Positions 40,415-49,169 of a DNA stretch of 64,000 bases are shown here, piece by piece. Made by a program: the position numbers and the translations under genes. Within the stretch, counting starts at the first letter, position 1; every line of letters starts with the position of its first letter. The stretch comes from CAMFLJ01 sp965279255 (GTDB lineage Bacteria > Actinomycetota > Acidimicrobiia > Acidimicrobiales > Acidimicrobilacustridaceae): positions 2,790,001-2,854,000 of the forward strand of contig OZ257146.1 of NCBI GenBank assembly GCA_965279255.1, in the 5' to 3' direction. The notes below the pieces were generated by a model that worked only from the letters and a program-made list of their open reading frames with translations, was not told the origin of the DNA and ran no database searches.

Positions 40415-41650
40415 TCAGCCTGACGGTGTCTCCCAGCCGTTGGCCCGGATGAGCGCCAGTGCCGCCGTGGCCAGCTGCAGATGGCCGTCCCGGTTGGGAT
40501 GGATGCCGGTGTCGGCGTCGATCGTCCAGGGCTGGGCCCCCACACAGAACCCCTCCGAGCCGGCCCGCCCGATGAGCACCACCTGGGCGTAGAGCGCCTG
40601 GTGGCTGGGGCCGTCGGCCGGGACCTTCGCCCCGCAGGTCGCGTCCTGACCGGTGCCGGGCCACCCGCTGTCGAATCGGGTCGGGTCGGAGATGGCGATG
40701 CGCTCGGCGAAGTTGGCGCCCGACTCCTTGACCGCGGCGACTGCGGTGTCGACCTGGCCGTTCACCGCGTTGACCATGGCCTGGGCCTGCCACTCGGTGA
40801 AGAGGGTGATGGCGGGGATCGCCAGGTAGTAGTGGCTCACCAGGATCTTGGCCTTGGCCGTGTGGGCGAGGATGTCGAGGTACACGGCGATGAGGCGCTG
40901 GGAGACCAGGTTCTCCTGGACGACCGCGCCGATGCAGTCCTCGAAGAGCGCCCGCTGGGTGGCCTCGTCGTCGAAGAGGGCGCACGCCATGCCCGGGCCG
41001 GTCAGGAAGTCCGAGAGCAGCGGGTTGGCGCCGAGGGTGGCGAGCACGAGGTCAGGGTCGTCGTTCTCGAGCCGCACGAGGATGTCGTGGAACTGGCCGT
41101 TGTCGGGCTGGTCGGGCTCGGGCGCCAGGTTCATCCACTGCCGGGGCTCGGACCCTGTGACGGCGTAGTTGGCGTAGTCGGTGACGCCGAGGGTGTTGGC
41201 CACCTGTGCCGGCCAGGCGATGTTGTTGCCCAGACCGAAGTCGGCACTGAACACCGGCGGGCCGGCGGGGGCGCCCGGACCGAGGCTCGAGTTCGACGAG
41301 CAGCGGTCGTTCATGGCGCCCGACGGAGGCCGGCAACGGAGGAGATCGGAGATGGTCCACGGCGTGCTGTCACCGAAGAAGCCGTAGCCGGCGGTGATGG
41401 AGTCGCCGAAGGCCCGGACCCGCAGCGAGCTCGACGACGTCGAGGTGGTGGTCGCGCCACCTGTCGCCGCGGTGGTGCTGGTGGTGCTCGACGTGGCCAG
41501 GGTCGCCGGCGGCCGGGTGGTGGTCGAGGTCTGGGCCCCGGCACCGGGCACGGTGGCGGCGAGCACGCCGATCACGGCGAGCAGGCCGAGGGCGGCCGCG
41601 ACCGACCCCTTCACAGGTCGGCGGCGGGCGGGGGCACCGGGTCCGGGCAT
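40415..41650 (-). CDS. Secreted SGNH/GDSL-family hydrolase
   Basis: A 411-residue exported protein: an N-terminal signal (AAALGLLAVIGVLAATVPGAGA), a Thr/Ser linker, then the SGNH core with FGDSITAGYGF (nucleophile Ser), the glycine block region, GANP (Asn) and DADTGIHPNRDGH (catalytic Asp/His). Secreted lipase/esterase of this type is common in actinobacteria. ATG at 41650. An AASSTTTT-like linker as in the lipoprotein at 30997 suggests the same surface design. Confidence 0.85.
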   Translation of the reverse strand: MPGPGAPARRRPVKGSVAAALGLLAVIGVLAATVPGAGAQTSTTTRPPATLATSSTTSTTAATGGATTTSTSSSSLRVRAFGDSITAGYGFFGDSTPWTISDLLRCRPPSGAMNDRCSSNSSLGPGAPAGPPVFSADFGLGNNIAWPAQVANTLGVTDYANYAVTGSEPRQWMNLAPEPDQPDNGQFHDILVRLENDDPDLVLATLGANPLLSDFLTGPGMACALFDDEATQRALFEDCIGAVVQENLVSQRLIAVYLDILAHTAKAKILVSHYYLAIPAITLFTEWQAQAMVNAVNGQVDTAVAAVKESGANFAERIAISDPTRFDSGWPGTGQDATCGAKVPADGPSHQALYAQVVLIGRAGSEGFCVGAQPWTIDADTGIHPNRDGHLQLATAALALIRANGWETPSG

Positions 41651-41726
41651 GGCGGCGACCCTACTCAAGGGCCTCGCTCCCGCCGGGTCGGAGGGGGACG
41701 GGACCAGGCCCGAGTCGGGCCTTCGG

Positions 41727-41732
41727 TAGGCT
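41727..41732 (+). promoter_or_regulatory. Putative -10 box TAGGCT
   Basis: TAGGCT ends 8 nt before the GTG at 41741, fitting a leaderless start. Confidence 0.45.
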
Positions 41733-41740
41733 CGCCCGCC

Positions 41741-42574
41741 GTGCCCGATCCCTCCGCCGCCATGCCGCCACCCCGCCACGCGATGCGGCTCCTGGCCCTC
41801 GAGATCGAGCGCACCGTCGACGGCGACGTCCGGGGCTGGCTGCCGGTCAACGACTTCACCCGGGTGCCCTCCGGCGGTGCCGGCCTGTCGACCGTCGCCA
41901 TGCTCGTCGACGCACTCGGCGGGGCCCGCGCCCTGCCCGCGGCCGACCCCGACTGGGCCATCACCGCCGACCTCTCGATCCACCTCCTGCCCACCGGACC
42001 GATCCGCGAGCTGCGGGCCGACGCGCACGTGCGCCGTCGCGGTCGCCGCACCCTCGTGCTCGACTTCGACCTCCTCGGCGACGAGGCCATCCCGGCCGGC
42101 ACCGCCACCGGGTCGTTCACCGTGGTCGCCCGCCCCGAGCACCTGGCCGACGTCACCTTCGACAGCTGGGGCCCTCGCCGCTCGATGATCGAGCCCAGCG
42201 CCGACGGCTCCGATGTGCTCGACCGCCCCTACCTCGAGGAGCTCGGACTGGTGGAGCACGAGCCCGGGGTGATCACCGTCGAGTTGCGGCCCGAGGTCTC
42301 CAACAACCTCAGCGCCCTCCACGGCGCGGTGCACACTGCGGTGATGGACGCTGCGTCCGCCTCGCTCGGCCGCCGGCTCCTCGGGCCGGACGTCGAGACC
42401 AGCGACGTGCACCTGGCGTTCCTGAACCTGGCCCGGCCCGGTCCGTTACGGGCCGAGGCGGTGGCCGTGGGCCCGCCCTCCCCCGAGGGCGACCGCCTCG
42501 CCGCCGAGGTGCGACTCGTCGACGCCGACGGCCGCCTGTGCTCCTACGCCACGACCTCGGTGGTGACGGCATGA
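41741..42574 (+). CDS. Hotdog-fold thioesterase-like protein
   Basis: A 277-residue protein with two predicted hotdog domains. The first has PSGGAGLSTVAMLVDALGGARAL and DLSIHLLPTGPIRELRADA. The second has SNNLSALHGAVHTAVMDAASASL and HLAFLNLARPGPLRAEA (read in parts). The layout matches acyl-CoA thioesterase-like proteins of acyl-CoA metabolism. ATG alternatives at 41762 and 41783 exist. It overlaps the next thioesterase-like gene by 4 bp (ATGA). Confidence 0.72.
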   Translation: MPDPSAAMPPPRHAMRLLALEIERTVDGDVRGWLPVNDFTRVPSGGAGLSTVAMLVDALGGARALPAADPDWAITADLSIHLLPTGPIRELRADAHVRRRGRRTLVLDFDLLGDEAIPAGTATGSFTVVARPEHLADVTFDSWGPRRSMIEPSADGSDVLDRPYLEELGLVEHEPGVITVELRPEVSNNLSALHGAVHTAVMDAASASLGRRLLGPDVETSDVHLAFLNLARPGPLRAEAVAVGPPSPEGDRLAAEVRLVDADGRLCSYATTSVVTA

Positions 42575-43515
42575 CCCCGCTCGAGCCGACACCGCCCACC
42601 GGCGGGGTCGAAGGGGCCGACGTCGAACCCATCGACGCCGAGCCGATCGATGACAAGCCGCGGCCCAACTTCGGCTCCCGCACCTCGGGGGTGGCGGCCT
42701 ACCTGGGCATGGCCGTCTCCGAGCTGGGCGACGGCACCGAGCCGCTCGCCGTGCTGCGAGGCCCCTTCGCCGCTCCGAGGCACATCACCGACGCCGACGG
42801 CCGCACACCGACGGGCGTGCTCGCCGCGCTGGTCGACTCCATCGGTGGCCTGGGCAGCGGCATCGCCTCCATGCCGGACTGGATCGTCACCACCAACCTG
42901 ACCCTGCGCCGCTCCCCCGGCACCCTCTTCGGCTCGGCCGGCACCGGTCCGCTCGTCCTCGACACCGAGGTCCTGCGCCGGGGCCGCTCCGCGGTGGTGA
43001 CCCGCACCGCCGTGTCGAGCACCGACGGCACCCCGGTGGCCACCGGTTGGATGACGTGCGCGGTGCTGACGCCGACCGGTGGTCCTCCGCCGATCACCCG
43101 ACCGATCCGGCCCCTCCCCCAGCAGCCCATCGACGACCCCGCGTTCTCAGCGACCCCCGCCGAGTTCTTCGGCCTGCGGGAGGGCAAGGCCCCGGGCGAG
43201 GTGGCGCTCGACATCATCGGCCGCATCCGCAACCCGTGGGGCATCCTTCACGGCGGCGGCATGACCGTGCTGGCCGACGTCGCCGCCCGCAGCGCGGTGG
43301 CCGCCACGCCGGCGCTCGAGCCCACGCCGGGCCTGGTCACCTCCGACCTCATCACGCACTACCTGAGCCCGGGCCGGGTCGGCCCGGTCGTCGCCTCGGC
43401 CGAGGTGCTCGGCCGTCGCGACCGCGAGCACCTCGTGCGGGTCATCGTCCGCGACCACGGCGCCGACGACCGGCTCCTGGTCGAGTCGGTGGTGACCGTC
43501 CGCCACGCCCGGTGA
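42571..43515 (+). CDS. Thioesterase-superfamily protein (double hotdog)
   Basis: A 314-residue relative of the preceding protein: LGMAVSELGDGTEPL, TPTGVLAALVDSIGGLG and a second domain with NPWGILHGGGMTVLADVAARSAV and ITHYLSPGRVGPVVASAEVL. Tandem related thioesterase genes before an acyl-CoA ligase suggest a CoA-ester cycle for a fatty or aromatic acid. Start ATG 42571 in the overlap. Confidence 0.76.
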   Translation: MTPLEPTPPTGGVEGADVEPIDAEPIDDKPRPNFGSRTSGVAAYLGMAVSELGDGTEPLAVLRGPFAAPRHITDADGRTPTGVLAALVDSIGGLGSGIASMPDWIVTTNLTLRRSPGTLFGSAGTGPLVLDTEVLRRGRSAVVTRTAVSSTDGTPVATGWMTCAVLTPTGGPPPITRPIRPLPQQPIDDPAFSATPAEFFGLREGKAPGEVALDIIGRIRNPWGILHGGGMTVLADVAARSAVAATPALEPTPGLVTSDLITHYLSPGRVGPVVASAEVLGRRDREHLVRVIVRDHGADDRLLVESVVTVRHAR

Positions 43516-43603
43516 GGCGCGGCTACCGTCCGGTAACATCTGCGCCCGGCCGGGCCGGAGCGGGACCTGGGCGCGACCATTCGATCCCGAGGGGGAGCCA
43601 ACC

Positions 43604-45292
43604 GTGGCGATGACCTACGACGAGGCCGTGGCGGCCATGACCGGCCCCGGCGGGCCGTTCGAGATCACCGAGGTCGAGGTGCTCGGCCGCCCCCAGCGGG
43701 TGTTCACCTCCACTCCGCCGTCGCTGCGGGCGCTGTTCGACACCATGCGGCTGCGCCCCGATGACCCGTACCTGGTCTACGAGGACGAGCGCCACACCTT
43801 CCCGCAGGTCGTGGCCCGGTTCGACGCCATCGCCAACCTGCTGGTCGAGCACTACGGCGTGCAGCGGGGCGACCGCGTCGCCATCGACATGCGCAACTAC
43901 CCGGAGTGGATCGAGGCCTTCGCCGCCATCGTCTCCATCGGGGCCGTGGCCGTGTCGCTGAACGCGTGGTGGACCGGCCCCGAGATCGAGTACGGCCTGC
44001 TCGACTCCGGCGCCCGAGTCGTCTTCCTCGACCGCGAGCGCGTCGAGCGGGTCGGCGACCGCCTCGACGGCCTGGGCATCCGGGCGATCGTCGTGCGCCA
44101 CGAAGGCGAGCTGCCCGCCGGCTGCGACCACCTCGACGACGTGCTCGTGCCCGGTGGCCTGATGCCCGACGTCGAGATCGACCCCGACGACGACGCCACC
44201 ATCCTCTACACCTCGGGCACGACCGGGCACCCGAAGGGCGCCGTCTCCACCCACCGGGCCGTGCTCTCCGCCCTCATGGCCTACGCCTGCCGGTCGTTCG
44301 TGGAGATGCTCCGCAGCGACCCGGCCCCCGAGGGCTCGGCCCCGAAGCCGCCACCGACGTTCATCCTCGTGGTGCCGCTCTTCCACGTCACCGGCTGCGT
44401 GCCGGTGATGCTCGGCTCGGTGCTCGGCGGCTACAAGCTGGTGATGATGCGCAAGTGGGACGCCGGGCGGGCCCTCGAGCTCATCGAGCGGGAGAAGGTC
44501 ACCAACTTCGTCGGCGTGCCGACGATGGCCGCCGATCTGCTGGCCCACCCCGACCTCGCCAGCCGCGACGTCTCGAGCCTGGCCAACCTCGGAGGCGGTG
44601 GCGCCCCGATGGCCCCCGACCTCGTGCGCCGCATCGACGACACGTTCTCCGGCGACACCCGGCCCCAGCTCGGCTACGGCATGACCGAGACCAGCGGCTA
44701 CGGCCCGGGCAACACCGGCCCCGACTACGTGGCCAAGCCGTCGAGCACCGGCCGGGCGATCCCGATCATGCAGGTGAAGGTCGTCGACGCCGACGGCTCC
44801 GAGCTCCCCGCCGGCAAGGTGGGTGAGGTGCTGCTCTCGGGCCCGATGATCATCCGCTGCTACTGGAACCGGCCCGAGGCCACCGCCGAGTCGATCGTCG
44901 ACGGCTGGCTGCACACCGGCGACCTCGGGTACCTCGACGACGAGGGCTTCCTCTTCCTCGTCGACCGGGCCAAGGACATGGTGCTGCGCGGCGGCGAGAA
45001 CGTGTACTGCGCCGAGGTCGAGGCCGCCATCTACGAGCACCCCGCGGTGCACGAGGCCGCCGTGTTCGGCACGCCCCACGAGCGCCTCGGCGAAGAGGTG
45101 TCGGCCGCGGTGCTGGCCCGGCCGGGCGCCACCATCGACGTCGACCAGCTCACCGCGTTCCTCCAGGAGCGCATCGCCAAGTTCATGGTGCCCACGCGCT
45201 GGTTCATCCGCGACGAGCCGCTCCCCCGCGGCGCCACCGGCAAGATCCTCAAGCGCGAGATCCGCGACCAGATCCTCGACGCCGAGAGCTGA
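43604..45292 (+). CDS. AMP-dependent acyl-CoA synthetase/ligase
   Basis: A 562-residue ANL-superfamily enzyme: P-loop-like ILYTSGTTGHPKGAVSTHR (~200), GYGMTETSG (~360), GWLHTGDLGYLDDEGFLFLVDRAKDMVLRGGENVYCAEVE (read in parts) and the lysine region PRGATGKILKREI near the end. It activates a carboxylic acid to acyl-CoA. The fatty-acid-CoA ligase-like length and the adjacent thioesterases point to a fatty acyl or aryl acid. GGGGGAG before the GTG at 43604. Confidence 0.9.
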   Translation: MAMTYDEAVAAMTGPGGPFEITEVEVLGRPQRVFTSTPPSLRALFDTMRLRPDDPYLVYEDERHTFPQVVARFDAIANLLVEHYGVQRGDRVAIDMRNYPEWIEAFAAIVSIGAVAVSLNAWWTGPEIEYGLLDSGARVVFLDRERVERVGDRLDGLGIRAIVVRHEGELPAGCDHLDDVLVPGGLMPDVEIDPDDDATILYTSGTTGHPKGAVSTHRAVLSALMAYACRSFVEMLRSDPAPEGSAPKPPPTFILVVPLFHVTGCVPVMLGSVLGGYKLVMMRKWDAGRALELIEREKVTNFVGVPTMAADLLAHPDLASRDVSSLANLGGGGAPMAPDLVRRIDDTFSGDTRPQLGYGMTETSGYGPGNTGPDYVAKPSSTGRAIPIMQVKVVDADGSELPAGKVGEVLLSGPMIIRCYWNRPEATAESIVDGWLHTGDLGYLDDEGFLFLVDRAKDMVLRGGENVYCAEVEAAIYEHPAVHEAAVFGTPHERLGEEVSAAVLARPGATIDVDQLTAFLQERIAKFMVPTRWFIRDEPLPRGATGKILKREIRDQILDAES

Positions 45293-45353
45293 GTCCTCGG
45301 CCGGTCGCCCGACCAGCCAGAGCGATCGACCGCCAACACTTTCGCCACTTCAA

Positions 45354-45420
45354 AGCGAATTCGCCGGCCGTCACGCGTTCCCCGCATCCGACACCCTCAG
45401 TGGTATCCAGCGAATTCGCT
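45354..45420. promoter_or_regulatory. Two AGCGAATTCGC(T) palindromes in the convergent gap
   Basis: AGCGAATTCGC at 45354-45364 and the perfect 12-bp palindrome AGCGAATTCGCT at 45409-45420. Their starts are 55 bp apart, between the convergent acyl-CoA ligase and zinc-ribbon genes. Role unknown; the repeat of the core suggests a protein site or hairpin ends. Confidence 0.4.
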
Positions 45421-45450
45421 GAGACATTGCGCTTTCCAGGCGGTCGGCGA

Positions 45451-45702
45451 TCAGTCGGCGTGTTCGTCCGGCTGTGCTGCCGCCTTGCGGCGCCGGAGTC
45501 GCTGGAACCAGCCCTCGGTCGCGATGGCCTGGGCGACCACCTCAGGGGTCGCGCCCTTCTCGACGCCGCCCGCCGCGATCATCCCCGCGGCCAGCCCCGT
45601 CGTCGACGCCGTGCACGTCGGGCAGAGCAACCGCCCTGTGACCGACGTCGTCGGCCTGCCGGACCTGCGCTCCCCGCAACCCTCGCATCGATACCCCGCC
45701 AT
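45451..45702 (-). CDS. Small zinc-ribbon protein
   Basis: An 83-residue protein whose first third holds two Cys pairs (CEGCG and CPTC) with ~22 residues between, a zinc-ribbon arrangement. A helix with GMIAAGGVEKGATPEVVAQAIATEGWFQRLRRRK follows (in parts), ending in a basic patch. It is likely a nucleic-acid or protein contact factor. ATG at 45702. Family name not known to me. Confidence 0.62.
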   Translation of the reverse strand: MAGYRCEGCGERRSGRPTTSVTGRLLCPTCTASTTGLAAGMIAAGGVEKGATPEVVAQAIATEGWFQRLRRRKAAAQPDEHAD

Positions 45703-45789
45703 CGATCAAGCGTGTCACACCGCCGGCGCCGGTGGCCGGCCTCCGCCCCGGCCGAACGCGACCCAGCACAGACCGAGCACCGCCTCCGC

Positions 45790-46425
45790 TCAGGTCAGCT
45801 GTTGGACGAGCAGGGCCGCCGCCCAGGCCTGGTACCGCTCCGGGCTCCAGCCGCGGTCGGTGACCAGCAGTCGGTAGACCTCCGGCGCCATCAGGGCGTG
45901 GACGATGTCCGTGGCCTCGCTCAGCTCCAGTCCGGGCCTGAGGGCACCCTTCCGGTGCAGCAGCCGAACGAGCTGACCCTGCCCGTGGTCACGTTGCCGG
46001 CGGAGCGTGGCGAACAGCTCAGCCGCCTCGGGGTCGCTGTCGGCCGCCCGGCTGAGCACGTCGTAGAGGTCGTTCGTCCGCACGTTGATCTGCGTCGTGA
46101 CGGCTGCGAACCCGGCGAGGACCTTCTGAGGATCGGGCTCGTCGGCGAGCGACGCCACGGCCGGGCGTTCGGGCACCGCGACCGGCTCGTCGTCGCCCGC
46201 GATCGACACGTCGAGCAGCACCTTCAGGATCCCGACCTTCGACGAGAAGAGCCGGTAGACGGTCGGCTCGGGGACCTCGGCCCGGGCGCTGATGGCCGCC
46301 ACGGTGGTCGTGGCGTAGCCCCCGTCCATGAACAGCTCCCGAGCCGCCTCGACGACCGCTCGACGAGCCAGTCGGGTGCGGGCCTGCTCGCGCTTCGGTG
46401 GGTCGGGGTTGACGCCGTCGGGCAT
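45790..46425 (-). CDS. TetR-family transcriptional regulator
   Basis: A 211-residue regulator with the TetR HTH ARELFMDGGYATTTVAAISARAEVPEPTVYRLFSSKVGILK (in parts) and a helical C-terminal ligand domain. ATG at 46425. A perfect palindrome sits just upstream, at 46430-46446, consistent with autoregulation and with control of the divergent DUF1059 gene. Confidence 0.86.
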   Translation of the reverse strand: MPDGVNPDPPKREQARTRLARRAVVEAARELFMDGGYATTTVAAISARAEVPEPTVYRLFSSKVGILKVLLDVSIAGDDEPVAVPERPAVASLADEPDPQKVLAGFAAVTTQINVRTNDLYDVLSRAADSDPEAAELFATLRRQRDHGQGQLVRLLHRKGALRPGLELSEATDIVHALMAPEVYRLLVTDRGWSPERYQAWAAALLVQQLT

Positions 46426-46429
46426 GATT

Positions 46430-46446
46430 TGAGAGTATCACTCTCA
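46430..46446. promoter_or_regulatory. TetR operator TGAGAGT-ATC-ACTCTCA
   Basis: Perfect 7-bp inverted repeat in the divergent region, only 4 bp from the ATG of the TetR gene and 64 bp before the DUF1059 gene. A classic TetR-type operator layout. Confidence 0.7.
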
Positions 46447-46510
46447 TTCTGTGGTCGAGGACATCCGGCATCCGGGTGTCGGCTCGGCACGATCGAGGAA
46501 GGGGATGCCC

Positions 46511-46747
46511 ATGAAGACCATGACCTGCCAGCAGCTAGGCGGACCGTGCACCACCGCTCACGACGGCGCGACCGCCGACGACGTGATCAAGGCCCAGGAC
46601 CGCCACCTCAAGGACGCGGTCGCCGCCGGCGACTCGACCCACGAGGACGCGCTCAAGGCGATGAAGGGCCGGTGGCGCCACCCCAAGGCCTCCATGGGTT
46701 GGTACAAGGGCGTGAAGAGCACCTTCGCCGACCTCCCCGACAACTGA
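46511..46747 (+). CDS. DUF1059-like small protein
   Basis: A 78-residue protein beginning MKTMTCQQLGGPC with two cysteines, then AQDRHLKDAV and a WYKGVKSTFADLP end. It matches the small predicted metal-binding DUF1059 group. The ATG at 46511 has a better GGAAGGGG spacing than 46505. Divergent from the TetR gene, whose operator lies between. Confidence 0.78.
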   Translation: MKTMTCQQLGGPCTTAHDGATADDVIKAQDRHLKDAVAAGDSTHEDALKAMKGRWRHPKASMGWYKGVKSTFADLPDN

Positions 46748-46765
46748 GACAGGAACACCCCTCCC

Positions 46766-47146
46766 ATGCCCATGCCGAAGCGGACCAGCGTCGACGACTA
46801 CTTCGCCCAGCTGTCCGATCTCGACCGGCCCCACCTCGAAGAGCTGCGGGAGCTCAGCCGCACCGCCGACCCCACCGCGCGCGAAGAGCTCAAGTGGAAC
46901 CTGCCGGTCTACGTCCGGGGTCGCAACACCAACCTCTGGATGCTCCAGAACTTCAAGAAGCACTGCTCGCTCCGGTTCACCCCGGAGTTCTTCGCCGACC
47001 ACAAGGCCACGGTCGAGGCGGCCGGGTTCGAGGCCGGCGCCGGCTTCGTGAAGCTGCTGTACACCGAGGAGCTGCCGGTCGAGCTGCTGACCTCGCTCAT
47101 GGCCGCTCGGGTGGCCGACTTCGAGGCCTCACCCGAGGCCGACTAG
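46766..47146 (+). CDS. DUF1801-family (YdhG-like) protein
   Basis: A 126-residue protein of the YdhG/DUF1801 fold: SVDDYFAQLSDLDRPHLEELRELSR, ELKWNLPVYVRGRNTNLWML (in parts) and KKHCSLRFTPEFF. These proteins are related to frataxin-like iron handlers and are often uncharacterised. 18 bp downstream of the DUF1059 gene and probably cotranscribed with it. Confidence 0.82.
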   Translation: MPMPKRTSVDDYFAQLSDLDRPHLEELRELSRTADPTAREELKWNLPVYVRGRNTNLWMLQNFKKHCSLRFTPEFFADHKATVEAAGFEAGAGFVKLLYTEELPVELLTSLMAARVADFEASPEAD

Positions 47147-47192
47147 CCCCGTCCTCCACGGAGGATCGCTCCCCCGCCGCTTGGTCGAACGG

Positions 47193-47777
47193 TCATCGAC
47201 CGGCGGCGAGGCGGGCACCGTCCTCGACCCGGTCGCGGAAGTCGCTGCGGCCGGCGGGGTCACCGATCCGGAGGTTGTCGAAGCCGTCGAGCAGGCCGGC
47301 CGAGCCGTCGATCAGCTCACGGACGATGTCGGCATGCCCGGCGTGGCGCTGGGTCTCCGCCGTGACGTGGACGAGGACACCGAGCAGGGTGACCGGGCTG
47401 TCGCCCCACCACGGCACCCGGCCGACGGCATCGAGCGGGAGCTCCCCGATCGTGGCGTCGGCCAGCTCGCAGGCCCTTCGGTAGCCGTCGAGAACGTCGT
47501 CACGACCCTGGTCAGGGGCGACCCAGAACTCGCCGTTCGGGTCGGCGCCCCCCATCATCCACGAGAGCGACTCGTCGGTGGGCCGGCCGAACACGCTCCC
47601 GAAGTAGCGCAGGTGCGTCGACGCGCTGTGCTTCACCAGGCCGAGCAGGTTGGTGCCGCTCGCGGTGAGCGGCCGGCGCACGTCGTACTCGTCGAGGCCG
47701 TCGAGCTTCCAGACCAGCGTCTCGCGGGCCCCCTGCAGATAGCGGTGCAAATCGCCCTTGGCATCCAGGTCGGACAT
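47193..47777 (-). CDS. DinB-family (DUF664) protein
   Basis: A 194-residue four-helix-bundle protein. Candidate metal histidines are in VKHSASTHLRYFGS and HVTAETQRHAGHADIVRELIDG, the HxxxH layout of DUF664/DinB proteins that may act as thiol-dependent transferases. ATG at 47777. Convergent with the DUF1801 gene. A small inverted repeat (TCCACGGAGGA) lies in the gap. Confidence 0.85.
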   Translation of the reverse strand: MSDLDAKGDLHRYLQGARETLVWKLDGLDEYDVRRPLTASGTNLLGLVKHSASTHLRYFGSVFGRPTDESLSWMMGGADPNGEFWVAPDQGRDDVLDGYRRACELADATIGELPLDAVGRVPWWGDSPVTLLGVLVHVTAETQRHAGHADIVRELIDGSAGLLDGFDNLRIGDPAGRSDFRDRVEDGARLAAGR

Positions 47778-47859
47778 GTGCCGGCTCCCCCGTCGCGGTG
47801 CCCGATGATCGCAGGCGCGTTGGCCGTACGCCGCTCCGTCGGCCGGTCGTCGGCCGGGC

Positions 47860-48117
47860 TCAGCCCACCGATCCCGGGTCGCGGAGCAGCCGCGACGCCC
47901 GGCTCAGGGCGTGGCTCACGTCGGCCAGTCGCTGCAGATCGGTCGGCTGCTCACCGCTGATCGACGCCTGCCAGAGCCGCCCGATCTCCTGCTCGGCCAG
48001 GGTGATGGCCGCGGCGGCGAGGTCCCACTCGGGGCCCATCCCGGGCACGGGGGCGGCGGCCCCCAGCGGGCTGTCGTCGGCGCCCGGCCAACCAATGAGC
48101 GATGGATCTACGACCAC
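47860..48117 (-). CDS. Small hypothetical protein coupled to the sigma-like gene
   Basis: An 85-residue protein starting at the GTG at 48117, inside the end of the sigma-like gene (10-bp overlap). Its second half is helical (WDLAAAAITLAEQEIGRLW, LADVSHALSRASRLL). Sequence family not recognised. Its coupling to a sigma-like factor makes an accessory or antagonist role possible but unproven. Confidence 0.5.
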   Translation of the reverse strand: MVVDPSLIGWPGADDSPLGAAAPVPGMGPEWDLAAAAITLAEQEIGRLWQASISGEQPTDLQRLADVSHALSRASRLLRDPGSVG

Positions 48118-48761
48118 GGCTGGCCGTCGGCCCGAGTGCGGATGATGTCGGCCGCGAGGAGGTCGTCCCACGAGTCGTCGCCGGCCCGTTGGGCACGGAG
48201 CCCGGCGATGCCACGACTGATCTGCTCGGCCACGAGCTCACGGGGCCGGCCGAGGACATCGGCCGACGACGTGCACGAGTGGCCACCCACGAAGACGAGC
48301 TCGATGACCTCCCGCTCGTCGTCGGGGAGCCGACGCAGGCGACGGGCCATCATCGGCCCCACGGCGCGGGCCAGGGGGCTGTCGTCGAGGCCCACCGACA
48401 CATCCGTGCCAGAGGGGCTCACCGATCGACCGACAGCCGCCGCCGACAGGACCCTGGCCCGGGCCACCAGGAAGGTCCGCAGCGTGCAACCAGCGCCGGC
48501 GAACTCCTCCGGACGGTGCCAGAGGCCGAGCACGACCGCTTCGACCACCGAGGCGGCCTGGGCCGGAAGGCATCTCCGCCGGGCGACGCCGTAGAGGGCG
48601 AGGGCGTGGGCATCGAACACCTCGAGCAGGGCATCCCGATCACCCCGGATGATGGCGTCGACCACCGATGCGTCGGAGTGGCCATCGGCGACGGGCCAGA
48701 TCGACGGTCCGTCGAGGATCCCGCCGCCCCGGTGGTCGGCGCTCTGCTTGTCGTCGAACAC
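48108..48761 (-). CDS. RNA polymerase sigma-70-like factor (ECF-like)
   Basis: A 217-residue protein with a region-2-like helix set (VVDAIIRGDRDALLEVFDAHALALYGVARRR, in parts) and a region-4-like HTH (LRRLPDDEREVIELVFVGGHSCTSSADVLGRP). The -10-recognition aromatic segment is degenerate, so promoter use may be unusual. The GTG at 48761 follows GCGAGAG; a TTG at 48815 is possible. It is divergent from two GAF-ANTAR genes. Confidence 0.66.
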   Translation of the reverse strand: MFDDKQSADHRGGGILDGPSIWPVADGHSDASVVDAIIRGDRDALLEVFDAHALALYGVARRRCLPAQAASVVEAVVLGLWHRPEEFAGAGCTLRTFLVARARVLSAAAVGRSVSPSGTDVSVGLDDSPLARAVGPMMARRLRRLPDDEREVIELVFVGGHSCTSSADVLGRPRELVAEQISRGIAGLRAQRAGDDSWDDLLAADIIRTRADGQPWS

Positions 48762-49118
48762 GGCGTGCTCTCGCTTCCACGTGGGAGGCGGGGTCACCGG
48801 GGTCCGGAGCAACACCGTCTTGATCGTGGCGACCGGTCGGTCACCACCTGCTTGCGTGGGCGACCCTACTCGGGGGTCGAGCCCCGGCCAGGGCCGAAGG
48901 ACTGCTTCACGCGACCGAGGCCAGGGCCGAGCCGATCGTGACCGACGTGATCACCGCCGGCGCGGCCCGCACCCCACCACCCGTCGATCCGGTCGATGCT
49001 GCGGCTACCGTGCCCGCGGTGCCGCTGCGGCGGCACGCAGCTGTCGGGCCTCGCCCGCCGACCCGCACCCCGGACCCCGGTGCTCCCCCGCTGCCCGACC
49101 AGTCCGAGGAGAGTGCCG
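48762..49118. other. Divergent region, 357 bp, with possible N-terminal extension of the GAF-ANTAR protein
   Basis: A TAGGGT box on the minus strand (48863-48868) could drive the sigma-like gene. On the plus strand a GTG at 48938 is in frame with the GAF-ANTAR gene but would encode a Pro/Arg-rich stretch with no domain, so I treat 48938-49165 as probably non-coding or weakly coding. A GAGGAGA site precedes a short ORF at 49119. Confidence 0.4.
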
Positions 49119-49169
49119 ATGGGTCCGCCTGCGTTGCCCCAGGTCGCCCTCCCTGTCGGGTGCCGGTGA
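49119..49169 (+). CDS. Possible leader peptide upstream of the GAF-ANTAR gene
   Basis: A 16-codon reading frame (MGPPALPQVALPVGCR) with a strong GAGGAGAG ribosome site. Its TGA overlaps the GTG of the downstream gene (GTGA). This is a typical translational-coupling arrangement, but small size and Pro-rich content leave chance as an alternative. Confidence 0.4.
   Translation: MGPPALPQVALPVGCR

Noticed and set aside
40481..42574. 697-codon plus-strand frame
   Set aside because: Only the part after 41741 has thioesterase features; the rest is antisense to the SGNH hydrolase gene.
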